Shown here: positions 51,595 to 59,873 of the stretch, piece after piece
How the letters are laid out: the number at the start of each line of letters is the position of its first letter
Position numbering within the stretch: the first letter of the stretch is position 1
Source of the DNA: CAYTZH01 sp964442285
GTDB lineage: Bacteria; Myxococcota_A; UBA9160; JAFDET01
Direction: 5' to 3'
NCBI GenBank assembly: GCA_964442285.1
Contig: CAYTZH010000023.1
Coordinates: 5,101-69,100, forward strand
DNA: 64,000 nucleotides
Notes under the pieces: generated by a model
What the model was told of the DNA's origin: nothing
The model's input: the letters and a program-made list of their open reading frames with translations, nothing else
The model's database searches: none
Translations under genes and position numbers: made by a program

Positions 51595-51975
51595 GTGCGC
51601 ATTCGGCTCGGCATCGACCTGCAGGATGGAGGCCCGAAGCTGGGCCGAGGCAAGGTGCAGCTGCTGCTGGCCATTCGCGAGCACGGCTCGCTCTCGGCAG
51701 CAGCCCGCTCCATGGGAATGTCGTACCGACATGCCTGGATCCTCATCGATGAGCTGAACCGCAGCTTCGCGGACCCGGTGATCGTCTCCACGATGGGCGG
51801 CCCCCACGGCGGTGGTGCCCAGCTCACGCCCTGGGGCGCGGAGCTGGTCGATCGCTTCGACGCGATGCAGAAAGCGGCCGAAGCCGCGCTGGCCGACCAC
51901 ATCCGCGCCCTCGAGGCCCATGCCGCGGAGAGTGACGCACCGCAGCGCGCGACACGGCGCTCCAGGTCGCGCTAG
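51595..51975 (+). CDS. ModE N-terminal-like DNA-binding protein
   Basis: The 126-residue protein begins at GTG 51595 after GCAGAGGAG. It has the winged-helix of ModE and LysR-like regulators: GRGKVQLLLAIREHGSLSAA then ARSMGMSYRHAWILIDELN and a wing with GGPHGGGAQLTPWGAELVDR. The molybdate-binding TOBE domains of full ModE are missing. It may sense through another route or act as a simple repressor. The two aldehyde dehydrogenase genes follow, and the candidate operator at 52023 lies between. Confidence 0.85.
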   Translation: MRIRLGIDLQDGGPKLGRGKVQLLLAIREHGSLSAAARSMGMSYRHAWILIDELNRSFADPVIVSTMGGPHGGGAQLTPWGAELVDRFDAMQKAAEAALADHIRALEAHAAESDAPQRATRRSRSR

Positions 51976-52022
51976 CCACCGAGCCCGCGGCCATCACGGG
52001 CGGTGGTGCTCGCGCGCCGCTG

Positions 52023-52044
52023 GCTATATCCTGGCGGGAATAGC
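52023..52044. promoter_or_regulatory. Inverted repeat resembling a ModE-type site
   Basis: GCTATAT at 52023-52029 and AATAGC at 52039-52044 are inverted half-sites (GCTAT, 12 bases, ATAGC). The shape resembles ModE operators, which contain CGCTATAT half-sites. It lies about 100 bases upstream of the first aldehyde dehydrogenase start. Confidence 0.4.
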
Positions 52045-52143
52045 GGGTCGGAGAGACTCGACCCCGTAGATTCGAACCGGGCGCGGAGAGACGTTGGTCG
52101 TTCGAGCCACAGGCCTGTCGCGGCAGGCGAGGAGTAATGAGCA

Positions 52144-53610
52144 TTGAGCCAGGCCTCGGAGCGCATCGAGCGTGGTGACATCTACATCGGGGGCGAATGG
52201 AAGGAAGCGCGCGGGAAGGACACGCTCGAGGTCGTCTCCTCAGGGACCGAGGCACCGCTCGGTCACGTTCCCGATGCTGCGCCCGCCGACATCGACGCTG
52301 CGGTCTCCGCGGCACGCGACGCCTTCGACAACGGTCCGTTTCCGTCGTGGAGTCCCGAGGAGCGGGGAGCAGCCATCGGCCGGCTCTCGAAGGCGCTTCA
52401 GGCGCGAATCGGGGATCTGTCCCCGCTCATCGCCCAGGAGACGGGTTGCCCCGTGCAGCAGGCACCGGGCGTTCAGGTCTTCGCCGCCACGATGGTGCTC
52501 GATCTCTATGCGCGCCTCGCGGTCGAGCATCCCTGGCAGGAGGAGCGTGCCGGGGCGCTGGGCGGCCGGGTTCGCGTACGGCGCGCGCCGGTCGGAGTCT
52601 GCGCCGGGATCATCCCGTGGAACGTTCCGATCTTCATTGCCGCAATGAAGCTCGGGCCGGCGCTGGCGGCCGGTTGCACGATGGTCCTCAAGGCGTCGCC
52701 CGAGACGGCGCTCGACGCCTATCTCCTCGCGGAGGCCCTGGATGAGGTCGGCCTGCCGCCCGGAGTCGTGAGCGTCGTGGCGGCCGACCGTGAATCGAGC
52801 GAGTACCTCGTCCGCCATCCGGACATCGACAAGGTGAGCTTCACGGGCAGTACGGTGACCGGTGGGGTGATCGGCGGAATCTGCGGCGAGCAGATCAAGC
52901 GCTGCACGCTCGAGCTCGGGGGGAAGTCGGCGGCCATCGTGCTCGAGGACGTGGACCTCGACGCTTCGATCGATTCGCTCGTCGGCTCGGGGCTGCTCAA
53001 CAACGGGCAGGCGTGTGGGGCGCAGACGCGCATCCTCGCGCCGCGCAGTCGCTACGCAGAGATCGTCGACGCACTCGGCGCTGCCGTCGGTGCCATGAAG
53101 CTCGGCGACCCGCTAGACCCCGAGACCGCAATCGGCCCCGTCGCGAGCGGGCGTCAGCGCGACCGGATCGCCGTCTACCTCGAGAGCGGCCGCACGGAGG
53201 GCGCTCGCGCGGTGTGCGGCGGTGGCTTGTCGAAGTCCTTCGAGAAGGGCTTCTACGTCGAGCCGACCGTCTTTGCGGATGTGGACAACCGGATGAAGAT
53301 TGCGCGGGAAGAGATATTCGGGCCCGTCCTCTCGGTGATTCCGTACGACGGCGAGGACGAGGCCGTCGCGATCGCGAACGACTCACCCTACGGGCTGTGC
53401 GGCTCGGTCTGGACCCGCGACGTCGAGCACGCGGCGGAGATCGCCGCGCGCATCCGCACAGGCTGCGTCGCTGTCAACTCGGCCGCGATCGTCGACTTCA
53501 ACGCGCCCTTCGGTGGCTTCAAGCGTTCGGGCATCGGCCGCGAACTCGGGCCGGAAGGAATCGGGCCCTACACCGAGGATCAATCCATCATCTTGCCCGC
53601 GTCGTCCTGA
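52144..53610 (+). CDS. Aldehyde dehydrogenase
   Basis: The 488-residue protein has the ALDH motifs: PVGVCAGIIPWNVPIFIAAM, KASPETALDAYLLAEALDEV, the Glu motif TLELGGKSAAIV, the catalytic Cys in NNGQACGAQTRI, and the C-terminal APFGGFKRSGIGRELG. It oxidises an aldehyde to an acid with NAD(P). The start is TTG 52144 after GAGGAGTAATGAG. Cofactor preference is unclear. It is followed by a second aldehyde dehydrogenase 68 bases later. Confidence 0.94.
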   Translation: MSQASERIERGDIYIGGEWKEARGKDTLEVVSSGTEAPLGHVPDAAPADIDAAVSAARDAFDNGPFPSWSPEERGAAIGRLSKALQARIGDLSPLIAQETGCPVQQAPGVQVFAATMVLDLYARLAVEHPWQEERAGALGGRVRVRRAPVGVCAGIIPWNVPIFIAAMKLGPALAAGCTMVLKASPETALDAYLLAEALDEVGLPPGVVSVVAADRESSEYLVRHPDIDKVSFTGSTVTGGVIGGICGEQIKRCTLELGGKSAAIVLEDVDLDASIDSLVGSGLLNNGQACGAQTRILAPRSRYAEIVDALGAAVGAMKLGDPLDPETAIGPVASGRQRDRIAVYLESGRTEGARAVCGGGLSKSFEKGFYVEPTVFADVDNRMKIAREEIFGPVLSVIPYDGEDEAVAIANDSPYGLCGSVWTRDVEHAAEIAARIRTGCVAVNSAAIVDFNAPFGGFKRSGIGRELGPEGIGPYTEDQSIILPASS

Positions 53611-53678
53611 ACGACACGGGCGCAATCCATCGGGTTCGCGCTCGTCGCGATCCCCAAGAAGAGAGCAAGGAGGCCATC

Positions 53679-55109
53679 ATGCAGGAGAAGCTCCAGTTCT
53701 ACATCGACGGAGCCTGGGTCGACCCGATCGAGGCGAAGACGCTCGACGTCATCAATCCGGCGACTGAAGAGCCCATCGCCAGGATTGCGCTGGGCAGTGC
53801 CAAGGACGTGGACGTCGCGGTGGTCGCGGCGCGCAAGGCCTTCGCGACCTACTCCCAGACGACGCGCGAGGAGCGGCTCGCACTGCTCCAGTCGATCGCT
53901 GCGTCGTACCAGAAGCGCTACGACGAGCTCGCGCAGACGATCAGTCTCGAGATGGGGGCACCCCTGTGGCTCTCCAAGGCGGCGCAGGCCGCGACGGGTC
54001 TCGGCCACCTGACGAAGATGATCGAGATCCTGCAGGACTATCCCTTCGAGGAGAAGCAGGGCACGACACTCGTCCGCCACGAGCCGATCGGCGTGTGCGG
54101 GCTCATCACGCCGTGGAACTGGCCGGTGAACCAGATCATGTGCAAGGTCGCCCCGGCGCTCGCGGCGGGCTGCACCATGGTCCTCAAGCCCACCGAGATC
54201 GCGCCGCTGAATGCGATCCTGATCGCGGAGATCCTCCACGACGCGGGCGTGCCGGCTGGCGTGTTCAACCTCGTGAATGGCGACGGGCCGACGGTCGGTG
54301 CTGCGATCTCCAGCCACCCCGACATCGACATGGTCTCCTTCACGGGATCGACCCGTGCGGGAATCGAGGTTGCGCGCGCGGCCGCGCCCACCGTCAAGCG
54401 CGTCACCCAGGAGCTCGGCGGCAAGTCGCCGAACCTGATCCTCGACGACGCCGACCTCGCGAGCGCGATTGCCGGCGGCCTCATGAGCTGCACGATGAAC
54501 AGCGGCCAATCCTGCAACGCGCCGACCCGGATGCTCGTCCCCGCTTCGCGGCACGACGAGGCCGTCGCCATCGCGAAGGCGACGGCGGAGACTCTGACCG
54601 TCGGCGATCCCGGAGACGAAGGGAGCCGCCTCGGCCCCGTGGTGAGCGAGGTGCAGTGGAACAAGATCCAGGGCCTGATCCAGGCCGGCATCGACGAGGG
54701 TGCGACCCTCGTGACCGGCGGAACCGGGCGGCCGGAGGGGATCGACCGGGGCTACTTCGTCCGTCCCACGGTCTTCGCCAACGTCCGCAACGACATGACA
54801 ATCGCGCGCGAGGAGATCTTCGGGCCGGTGCTCTCGATCATTCCGTACCAGACGGAAGACGAAGCGATCGAGATCGCCAACGACACCACCTACGGACTCG
54901 CCGGCTACGTGTCTTCGGGCAACCTCGAGCACGCACAAGAGGTCGCGAAGAAGATCCGCGCCGGGCAGATCGCACTCAACGGCGCGCCGCCGGACTTCTC
55001 CGCTCCCTTCGGCGGCTACCGCCAATCGGGAAACGGGCGGGAATGGGGACGCGAGGGATTCGAGGAGTTCCTCGAGACGAAGGCGATCATGGGGTGGTCG
55101 GCCGCCTGA
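53679..55109 (+). CDS. Aldehyde dehydrogenase (second copy)
   Basis: The 476-residue protein begins at ATG 53679 after AAGGAGG. It has PIGVCGLITPWNWPVNQIMC, LKPTEIAPLNAILIAEILHD, TQELGGKSPNLILDD with the catalytic Glu, the catalytic Cys in NSGQSCNAPTRM, and APFGGYRQSGNGREWG. It is related to but not a duplicate of the upstream enzyme. Two tandem aldehyde dehydrogenases suggest oxidation of two intermediates in one pathway, perhaps from alcohols or terpenoid aldehydes. Confidence 0.94.
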   Translation: MQEKLQFYIDGAWVDPIEAKTLDVINPATEEPIARIALGSAKDVDVAVVAARKAFATYSQTTREERLALLQSIAASYQKRYDELAQTISLEMGAPLWLSKAAQAATGLGHLTKMIEILQDYPFEEKQGTTLVRHEPIGVCGLITPWNWPVNQIMCKVAPALAAGCTMVLKPTEIAPLNAILIAEILHDAGVPAGVFNLVNGDGPTVGAAISSHPDIDMVSFTGSTRAGIEVARAAAPTVKRVTQELGGKSPNLILDDADLASAIAGGLMSCTMNSGQSCNAPTRMLVPASRHDEAVAIAKATAETLTVGDPGDEGSRLGPVVSEVQWNKIQGLIQAGIDEGATLVTGGTGRPEGIDRGYFVRPTVFANVRNDMTIAREEIFGPVLSIIPYQTEDEAIEIANDTTYGLAGYVSSGNLEHAQEVAKKIRAGQIALNGAPPDFSAPFGGYRQSGNGREWGREGFEEFLETKAIMGWSAA

Positions 55110-55300
55110 GCCAGCCAACACATTCGTCGCGGCTGCCCGGAGTCGTTGCCGCGCGCTTCATCGGCGCGGGGCAAGGCACATCCATGGACCATGCTCGGGA
55201 CTCGTGGCGGCTCAGCGGTGCGTACGGCGCTCCCGTGACTGATTGCGACCTGCGACCAGGTCGGCCACGACATGAGACGCGTCGACACGGCCGAAGGGAG

Positions 55301-55350
55301 CGGGGATTACAGGGGATCACCCGGGATCAAGAAGGATCACGCAGGATCAA
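55301..55350. repeat. Five 10-base helically phased repeats (GGATCA core)
   Basis: The units CGGGGATTAC, AGGGGATCAC, CCGGGATCAA, GAAGGATCAC and GCAGGATCAA follow each other with no gap. The last four share GGATCA; the ends alternate CAC and CAA so that the true period may be 20. Spacing of one helical turn puts all cores on one face of the DNA, as for iterons or arm-type integrase sites. Confidence 0.65.
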
Positions 55351-55353
55351 TTC

Positions 55354-55364
55354 TGCTTGCATCC
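55354..55364. repeat. Inverted copy of the left-end motif
   Basis: TGCTTGCATCC is the exact reverse complement of GGATGCAAGCA at 50685-50695. The two lie 40-140 bases inside the tRNA-Ser remnants at both ends of the segment. Confidence 0.55.
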
Positions 55365-55495
55365 AGGCCACCCGGAACATGCTCTAAGTCATCAGAATCA
55401 TTCGATAAAGTCGCCCCACCCCGAAACGAATTTCAAGACCCTGAAGAACCGCTGGGGCAGGACCCATCGCCGACACTGATCGCCTCGGAATGGTC

Positions 55496-55578
55496 TGGCG
55501 GAGCCGGTCGGATTCGAACCGACGAACGCTCTCGCGTTACCTGTTTTCAAGACAGAGGCGCCTTCGACCCACGGCTCT
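55496..55578 (-). pseudogene. tRNA-Ser(UGA) with D-arm deletion
   Basis: On the minus strand the 3' part is complete: anticodon arm TCTGT-CTTGAAA-ACAGG (anticodon TGA), a normal variable arm, T-arm with GGTTCGAATCC, acceptor CGGCTCC, discriminator G and encoded CCA. The 5' part reads AGAGCCG-TGGGTCGAAGGC: the first pair is A-C and about seven bases of the D-arm are missing compared with the usual TGGCCGAGNGGTCGAAGGC. A sequencing deletion is possible; as read, it should not fold normally. Confidence 0.75.
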
Positions 55579-55629
55579 ACTGAAGACGGCAGCGCGACTC
55601 TCGACTACAGCAGAAGCCGAGATCGTCGT

Positions 55630-56853
55630 CTAGGCGGGGAGCGTCACGGCCGCCTGCAGGTCGTCGCGAAGCTGCCGCGGCAACGCGCTCTTCGCATCGG
55701 CGATCCGCACCCGGGGCACGCCTCCGGAGATCTGGAACGCGCGGCGCAGCACACGGTCGTCCCAGACCGTCTGCAGGTCGTACCGGGTGAGGGATTCGCT
55801 GCGAAGCGCCTCCCCGAAGCCACCCAGCCAGCGGACGATCATGCGATTCGCGAGGTTGACGACCAGCGCGGAGTTGTTCGGATCGTCGAACACCCCGTTC
55901 TTGTGCTCGATGGGCGTCGCCCGGCGCCCCTCGAGGAGCCAGGCGGCGGAGACCATGTCGTGGCACACGAGGTCTTCGCTCGCGAAGACGATGCCGTGGT
56001 CGGGCTCGAGGACGTAGCCGTCGTCGGGTCCGAAGGTCGTCAGCACCCGGGTCGCACTGGTCAACACCAGGCGCTGCTTGTCGCGGATCTCGGCCACGGA
56101 GTTCGCGTCGGCGGTCTTCTCGGAGAACGTCGCGGCGTCGCGGTGGTACTCGAGCCGCGAGTCGTGTCGCCACCAGCCGACGGCGGCCTTGAGGGCCAGC
56201 GTGCTCCCCGCGAGCAGGTGCCGCGAGCAGCGGGGCATCAGGATCACGTGATCCACCTCGCGCAGCACCGCCGGCAGCATGAGCGGTCCCTTCCACGAGT
56301 CGCCGGCCTGCGGCATCGCCTCGAAGAAGCCGTCCCAGCCCGCCTCCTCGAAGGCATGGATCTCGGCGCCCGCGTCGATCACCGCCCGCGCCATGCCGGC
56401 GCTCTCCATCAGCGCGCGGGTGCTTCCGCGGATCGCGTCCTTGGAGAAGCGCACGAACTGCACGCCCGACATGTCGGCGACGATCACGCGACCGGCGCCC
56501 TTCTCCTTCAGCAATCCGATCATGGCCCGCAGCGCGACGGGGTCCGTCGTGGCGGGGTAGGGATTGCCGGAGTTGCAGGCCGGCTTCAGCAGCACGCTGT
56601 CTCCTCGCGAGAGCCACGAGAAGTCGGTCGCCGCCTGCGCTGCGCTGCGGACCGCAGCAACGGTCGCCCCCTCGCCCGTGCCGCGGGGAACGGCGTGCAC
56701 GGCAACCGGTATCTCGCCTCCCCCGGCGTAGGAGAGAGCGGCGGGCGGGCTCGTCGGGCGTTCAGGCGCGGCGCCGGCACCGCGCGCTAGCGCAAGGCCG
56801 GCCATACCTGCTGCTGCGGCTCCGAACTCGCGGCGTGTCAAACGAGCTTCCAT
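55630..56853 (-). CDS. Tat-signal DUF362-domain protein
   Basis: The 407-residue protein begins MEARLTRREFGAAAAGMAGL, a twin-arginine signal. The remainder fits DUF362: LKPACNSGNPYPATTDPVAL, VIVADMSGVQFVRFSKDAIRG, DHVILMPRCSRHLLAGSTLA, KAAVGWWRHDSRLEYH. The family is found near iron-sulfur proteins but the function is not known. It acts outside the cytoplasm after folding. It is divergent from the MerR gene cluster, and the upstream region holds a palindromic promoter. Confidence 0.85.
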   Translation of the reverse strand: MEARLTRREFGAAAAGMAGLALARGAGAAPERPTSPPAALSYAGGGEIPVAVHAVPRGTGEGATVAAVRSAAQAATDFSWLSRGDSVLLKPACNSGNPYPATTDPVALRAMIGLLKEKGAGRVIVADMSGVQFVRFSKDAIRGSTRALMESAGMARAVIDAGAEIHAFEEAGWDGFFEAMPQAGDSWKGPLMLPAVLREVDHVILMPRCSRHLLAGSTLALKAAVGWWRHDSRLEYHRDAATFSEKTADANSVAEIRDKQRLVLTSATRVLTTFGPDDGYVLEPDHGIVFASEDLVCHDMVSAAWLLEGRRATPIEHKNGVFDDPNNSALVVNLANRMIVRWLGGFGEALRSESLTRYDLQTVWDDRVLRRAFQISGGVPRVRIADAKSALPRQLRDDLQAAVTLPA

Positions 56854-57058
56854 GCCTCGTAATGTAGGTGTTCGATTCGCCGATCTGCCATGGCCGGTAC
56901 GCCGACGACGTCGACCGTATCGAGGGGTCGGCCATCACCGTGGCGAGTTCCGGGCTCTCCCCGACTCCGTACCTCGAGCCCCGCGACGACCCCCAGCTAC
57001 TGCGCCTGGGGTTCACCCTCGAGGGACGCGCCCGGCCGCCGTCACGCCTCCGCAAATA

Positions 57059-57089
57059 TCGACAGTATTTACCGTTACAGTATATACTG
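57059..57089 (+). promoter_or_regulatory. Promoter with palindrome upstream of the MerR-led operon
   Basis: TCGACA (57059-57064) and TATACT (57083-57088) are 18 bases apart. The palindrome CAGTATATACTG (57078-57089) overlaps the -10, and a related CAGTATTTAC copy lies just upstream at 57063. This is the most AT-rich spot in the area. An operator for the MerR-type regulator or another local regulator is likely. Confidence 0.6.
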
Positions 57090-57115
57090 CGAAAAGTGCA
57101 GCTGGAGCCAATCCC

Positions 57116-57343
57116 GTGAGGACCCCCCGGAACGAAGGCGCGATCGAAGCACCGCGGCGCGAAACGATGCTGCGCGAGGCACGGACGGTGCTCGAGCTCG
57201 GGTCGCTCTTCCCCGACGCCGCTGCTGCGACGCGCAACAAACGCTTCGTGCGGGTGTTCGGCGATCGCAGCCCGCATGAGGCACATCGGGCTGCCCTGGC
57301 CGATCGCGCCACGGCTTGGTCTTCGGAGAGCTTCCGCACATGA
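57116..57343 (+). CDS. Small protein upstream of the MerR-type regulator
   Basis: This 75-residue frame begins with GTG 57116, with GGAG eight bases before it, about 28 bases after the -10 of the promoter. Its stop overlaps the ATG of the MerR-like gene (ATGA). The sequence is Arg-, Ala- and Glu-rich (EAPRRETMLREARTVLELGS, LFPDAAAATRNKRFVRVFG). No family is recognised. The overlap and position support a real gene, but low complexity leaves doubt. Confidence 0.45.
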   Translation: MRTPRNEGAIEAPRRETMLREARTVLELGSLFPDAAAATRNKRFVRVFGDRSPHEAHRAALADRATAWSSESFRT

Positions 57344-58137
57344 GTAGACGGAACCCCGAGCCTTCCCGACGACGTCCCAGGGAAGACGAACCCTCCGGTC
57401 GCACCTACACGATCGATGAGCTGGCGGCGGCAGCGGGGCTGCCGAGCAGGACGGTGCGACACTACCAGACCGAGGGCTTGCTCCCCCCGCCCTATCGCGA
57501 AGGCCGCAGAGGGCTGTACGACGAGGGGCATCTCCGGCGCCTCGAGGTGGTCGCCAAGCTGCAGGACCGCGGGCTCAATCTCCGCACCATTCGCGACGCT
57601 CTGAAGCAGAGCGACCGCGGTCGGCTGTCGCTGCAGGACTGGCTGGGAGTCGAGGCCGACCTGTCCGCTCCGTGGCTCGACGAGTCCCCCCTCCTGCTCG
57701 ACGAGGCGGCGCTGGGCGAGCGGCTCGGCGACGCCTCTCCGGCGCTACGAGCGGAGCTCGGTCGAGCGGGGCTGATCCAGCGCCAGGGCCGCGGCGAGAA
57801 GCGGCGCTACCTCGTCCCGAGCCCCAGACTGCTCGAAGTGACCCTTCGCTTGAACGCGTCGGGAGTCGACATCGCGTCGAGCGTCCGCGCCGCCGAGATC
57901 CTTCGCAAGAGGATCCGGCAAGCGTGCAATGAGATGATCCCGCTCTTCGCCGGTCGAATCGGAAAGGGGTTCGCCCGCGAGAAAAGCAGGGACGCGGTCG
58001 GGGAAGCGATCGGCGGGTTGCGCGATGTCGCGGGAGAAGCGGTGCTCATCATCTTCGCCCAAGAGAATGAAGCCGCGCTACGGCGCGCCATCCAGCGCGG
58101 CATCATCAAGCCGCCTGGAAAGGGTCGAAAGGGATGA
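57340..58137 (+). CDS. MerR-family transcriptional regulator
   Basis: The 265-residue protein starts at ATG 57340 (an in-frame TTG lies at 57316). It has a MerR-type helix-turn-helix: YTIDELAAAAGLPSRTVRHY then GLLPPPYREGRRGLYDEGHL and RRLEVVAKLQDRGLNLRTIR. The rest is helical with no Cys-rich metal loop, so it probably senses an organic ligand. It overlaps the acyltransferase start by four bases. It may regulate the lipid-related genes that follow. Confidence 0.88.
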   Translation: MSRRNPEPSRRRPREDEPSGRTYTIDELAAAAGLPSRTVRHYQTEGLLPPPYREGRRGLYDEGHLRRLEVVAKLQDRGLNLRTIRDALKQSDRGRLSLQDWLGVEADLSAPWLDESPLLLDEAALGERLGDASPALRAELGRAGLIQRQGRGEKRRYLVPSPRLLEVTLRLNASGVDIASSVRAAEILRKRIRQACNEMIPLFAGRIGKGFAREKSRDAVGEAIGGLRDVAGEAVLIIFAQENEAALRRAIQRGIIKPPGKGRKG

Positions 58138-58979
58138 CGTCCGAGCACCACATCGAGACGCGACAGAGGAAGCCGCTGCAGAGGGCCGACGACGACCTCG
58201 AAGGTCGCGACCCCGACTACATCCGGGAACAGCTTCCCCTCTGGTGGCTGCTCTCCTACCTCTGGTTCCGTGCCGAGGTCAGGGGCATGGAGAAGATCCC
58301 GCAGAAGGGCCCGGCCCTGCTCGTGGGCAACCACTCCGGAGGCAACGTCACCCCCGATACGAGAGTGTTCGCCTTGGCGTTCAGCTCCTACTTCGGGGTC
58401 GAACGCCCTTTCTTCCAGCTCGCACACAGCCTCGTGCTCGAACTGCCGGGCATGGGCTGGGCGCGCAAGTGGGGCGCGATCCCCGCCTCCCCGGAGAACG
58501 CAGACCGCGCCCTGGCACGCGGCGCGGCGGTGCTCGTCTACCCCGGGGGCGATCGCGAGGTGGCCCGTCCGAGCTGGGAATCCGCGAAGGTCGACTTCGG
58601 AGGACGCAAGGGATTCCTGCATACGGCACATCGGGACGACGTGCCGATGGTTCCCGTCGTCTCCATCGGGGGCCAGGAGACCGCGCTCTTCCTGTCTCGG
58701 GGTGAGTCGCTGTCGAAGTGGCTCGGGCTCGACAGACGACTGCGGCTCAAGACCCTGCCCATCTCGTTGAGCCTTCCCTGGGGCCTGAACGTGGGGGACT
58801 TCCTGGGCCACATCCCGCTGCCGGCGAAGATCACGATCGAGGTGATGGATCCGATCGACGTCCGAGCCCGCTATGGCGACGATCCGGATTGGGATACCGC
58901 GTACGCGGAGGTCGTGGGCGAGATGCAGAACGTGCTGAGCCGGCTGCAGTCCGAGCGCCGCTGGCCGTTGCTGGGCTGA
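58134..58979 (+). CDS. Lysophospholipid/diacylglycerol acyltransferase-like protein
   Basis: The 281-residue protein carries the acyltransferase block I variant LLVGNHSGGNVTPDT in place of NHxxxxD, and block III AVLVYPGGDREVARPSWES. A hydrophobic segment LPLWWLLSYLWF lies before block I. Members transfer fatty acyl groups to lysophospholipids or glycerol derivatives. It overlaps the MerR gene by four bases and precedes an SRPBCC gene, suggesting a lipid-handling operon. Confidence 0.86.
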   Translation: MTSEHHIETRQRKPLQRADDDLEGRDPDYIREQLPLWWLLSYLWFRAEVRGMEKIPQKGPALLVGNHSGGNVTPDTRVFALAFSSYFGVERPFFQLAHSLVLELPGMGWARKWGAIPASPENADRALARGAAVLVYPGGDREVARPSWESAKVDFGGRKGFLHTAHRDDVPMVPVVSIGGQETALFLSRGESLSKWLGLDRRLRLKTLPISLSLPWGLNVGDFLGHIPLPAKITIEVMDPIDVRARYGDDPDWDTAYAEVVGEMQNVLSRLQSERRWPLLG

Positions 58980-58982
58980 GCG

Positions 58983-59444
58983 ATGCACTTCGTGATGCAC
59001 GAGGACGTCGCTGCCTGCCGGAAGACGATCTGGAAGTTCCTCGCCGACCCGGCGAACTACCGCGGCTTCATGGACGGCCTCACCGGCTGGAGCCCGGTGG
59101 GCGAGACGCGTCGCGGCGTCGGGGCCCGCTTCCGGGTCCGCATGCGGATCGGGCCCGTGGACCTGGGCGAGCTGATCGAGGTCGTCGAGTTCGACCCACC
59201 GGCGGACCTGGCGTGGATCGGGGTGGCCGGAGTCGACCACCGGGGTCGCTGGCGCCTGCGCGAGTCGGAAGACGGGAGGACCCACGTACAGCTTCGCATC
59301 ACCTTCCACACCCCGGGCGGCGTCGCGGCGTGGCTCGCCGACCGGGCCGCGACGCCGATCGTGGAACAACACTTCCGCCGATCCCTCGCCGCGCTGAAGC
59401 GACGGATCGAGGAGGGGGGCGTAGTGAAGGGAGCCCTGTCATGA
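58983..59444 (+). CDS. SRPBCC (START-like) ligand-binding protein
   Basis: The 153-residue protein has the SRPBCC layout: MHFVMHEDVAACRKTIWKFL, then PANYRGFMDGLTGWSPVGET, several beta strands (RFRVRMRIGPVDLGELIEVV) and a long C-terminal helix (EQHFRRSLAALKRRIEE). Such proteins bind lipids or polyketides in a deep cavity. It follows the acyltransferase by three bases and its stop overlaps the next gene. Confidence 0.85.
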   Translation: MHFVMHEDVAACRKTIWKFLADPANYRGFMDGLTGWSPVGETRRGVGARFRVRMRIGPVDLGELIEVVEFDPPADLAWIGVAGVDHRGRWRLRESEDGRTHVQLRITFHTPGGVAAWLADRAATPIVEQHFRRSLAALKRRIEEGGVVKGALS

Positions 59445-59842
59445 AGAAAGCTCTGCGCATCATCTCCATCCTGATCGGGGTGCTTTCCTTCGCCACCGCG
59501 ATGCGTTTCGCCTTCACGCCGGCTGGCGCGGCGGAGAGGCTCGGCATGCCTTTGCTCGAAGGGGTCGGCGCGAGTACTCAGCTCGGCGACATCGGCGCGC
59601 TCTTCCTGGCCGTGGCCGTCCTCGTCGGCCTGGCCCAGCGGCCTGGGCAGGCGCGGCTCCTGCTGGCTCCGGCGATCCTGGTGGGGTGCGCCGCCGTCAT
59701 GCGGACCCTCGTCTTCCTCACCGGTCATGCCCCCTTCGCGCCCCAGTTCATCGTGCCCGAAGCGGTGATGGCGGGGCTGCTCTTCGCGGCCGCGCGCGCG
59801 CGGGAGGACGAGGTCGAGGACGAGGCCGGCGCGACACCGTAG
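59441..59842 (+). CDS. Small membrane protein in the lipid-related operon (DUF4345-like)
   Basis: The 133-residue protein has four hydrophobic segments, starting with KALRIISILIGVLSFATAM and including LGDIGALFLAVAVLVGLAQR. The layout may match DUF4345-like membrane proteins; the call is weak. The ATG overlaps the upstream stop (ATGA). The acidic tail EDEVEDEAGATP is cytoplasmic or periplasmic. Confidence 0.72.
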   Translation: MKKALRIISILIGVLSFATAMRFAFTPAGAAERLGMPLLEGVGASTQLGDIGALFLAVAVLVGLAQRPGQARLLLAPAILVGCAAVMRTLVFLTGHAPFAPQFIVPEAVMAGLLFAAARAREDEVEDEAGATP

Positions 59843-59873
59843 GCACCACAGCGAACGAGACCGGAGGAATCCC

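Larger units (their letters stand above)
55110..55495. other. Intergenic region with repeat blocks before the tRNA-Ser remnant
   Basis: No gene is seen in this stretch. It contains the 10-base repeats at 55301-55350 and the inverted copy of the left-end motif at 55354-55364. It ends next to the tRNA-Ser-like sequence, so it is probably the right end of the inserted segment. Confidence 0.55.

Noticed and set aside
51395..51757. Plus-strand open frame of 120 residues upstream of and overlapping the ModE-like gene
   Set aside because: It is the shadow of another frame, Cys/Ser/Arg-rich, without homology, and overlaps the well-supported ModE-like protein.
55301..55350. 10-base repeats as a CRISPR or a coding repeat
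   Set aside because: Repeat is too short, has no spacers, and lies outside any supported gene.
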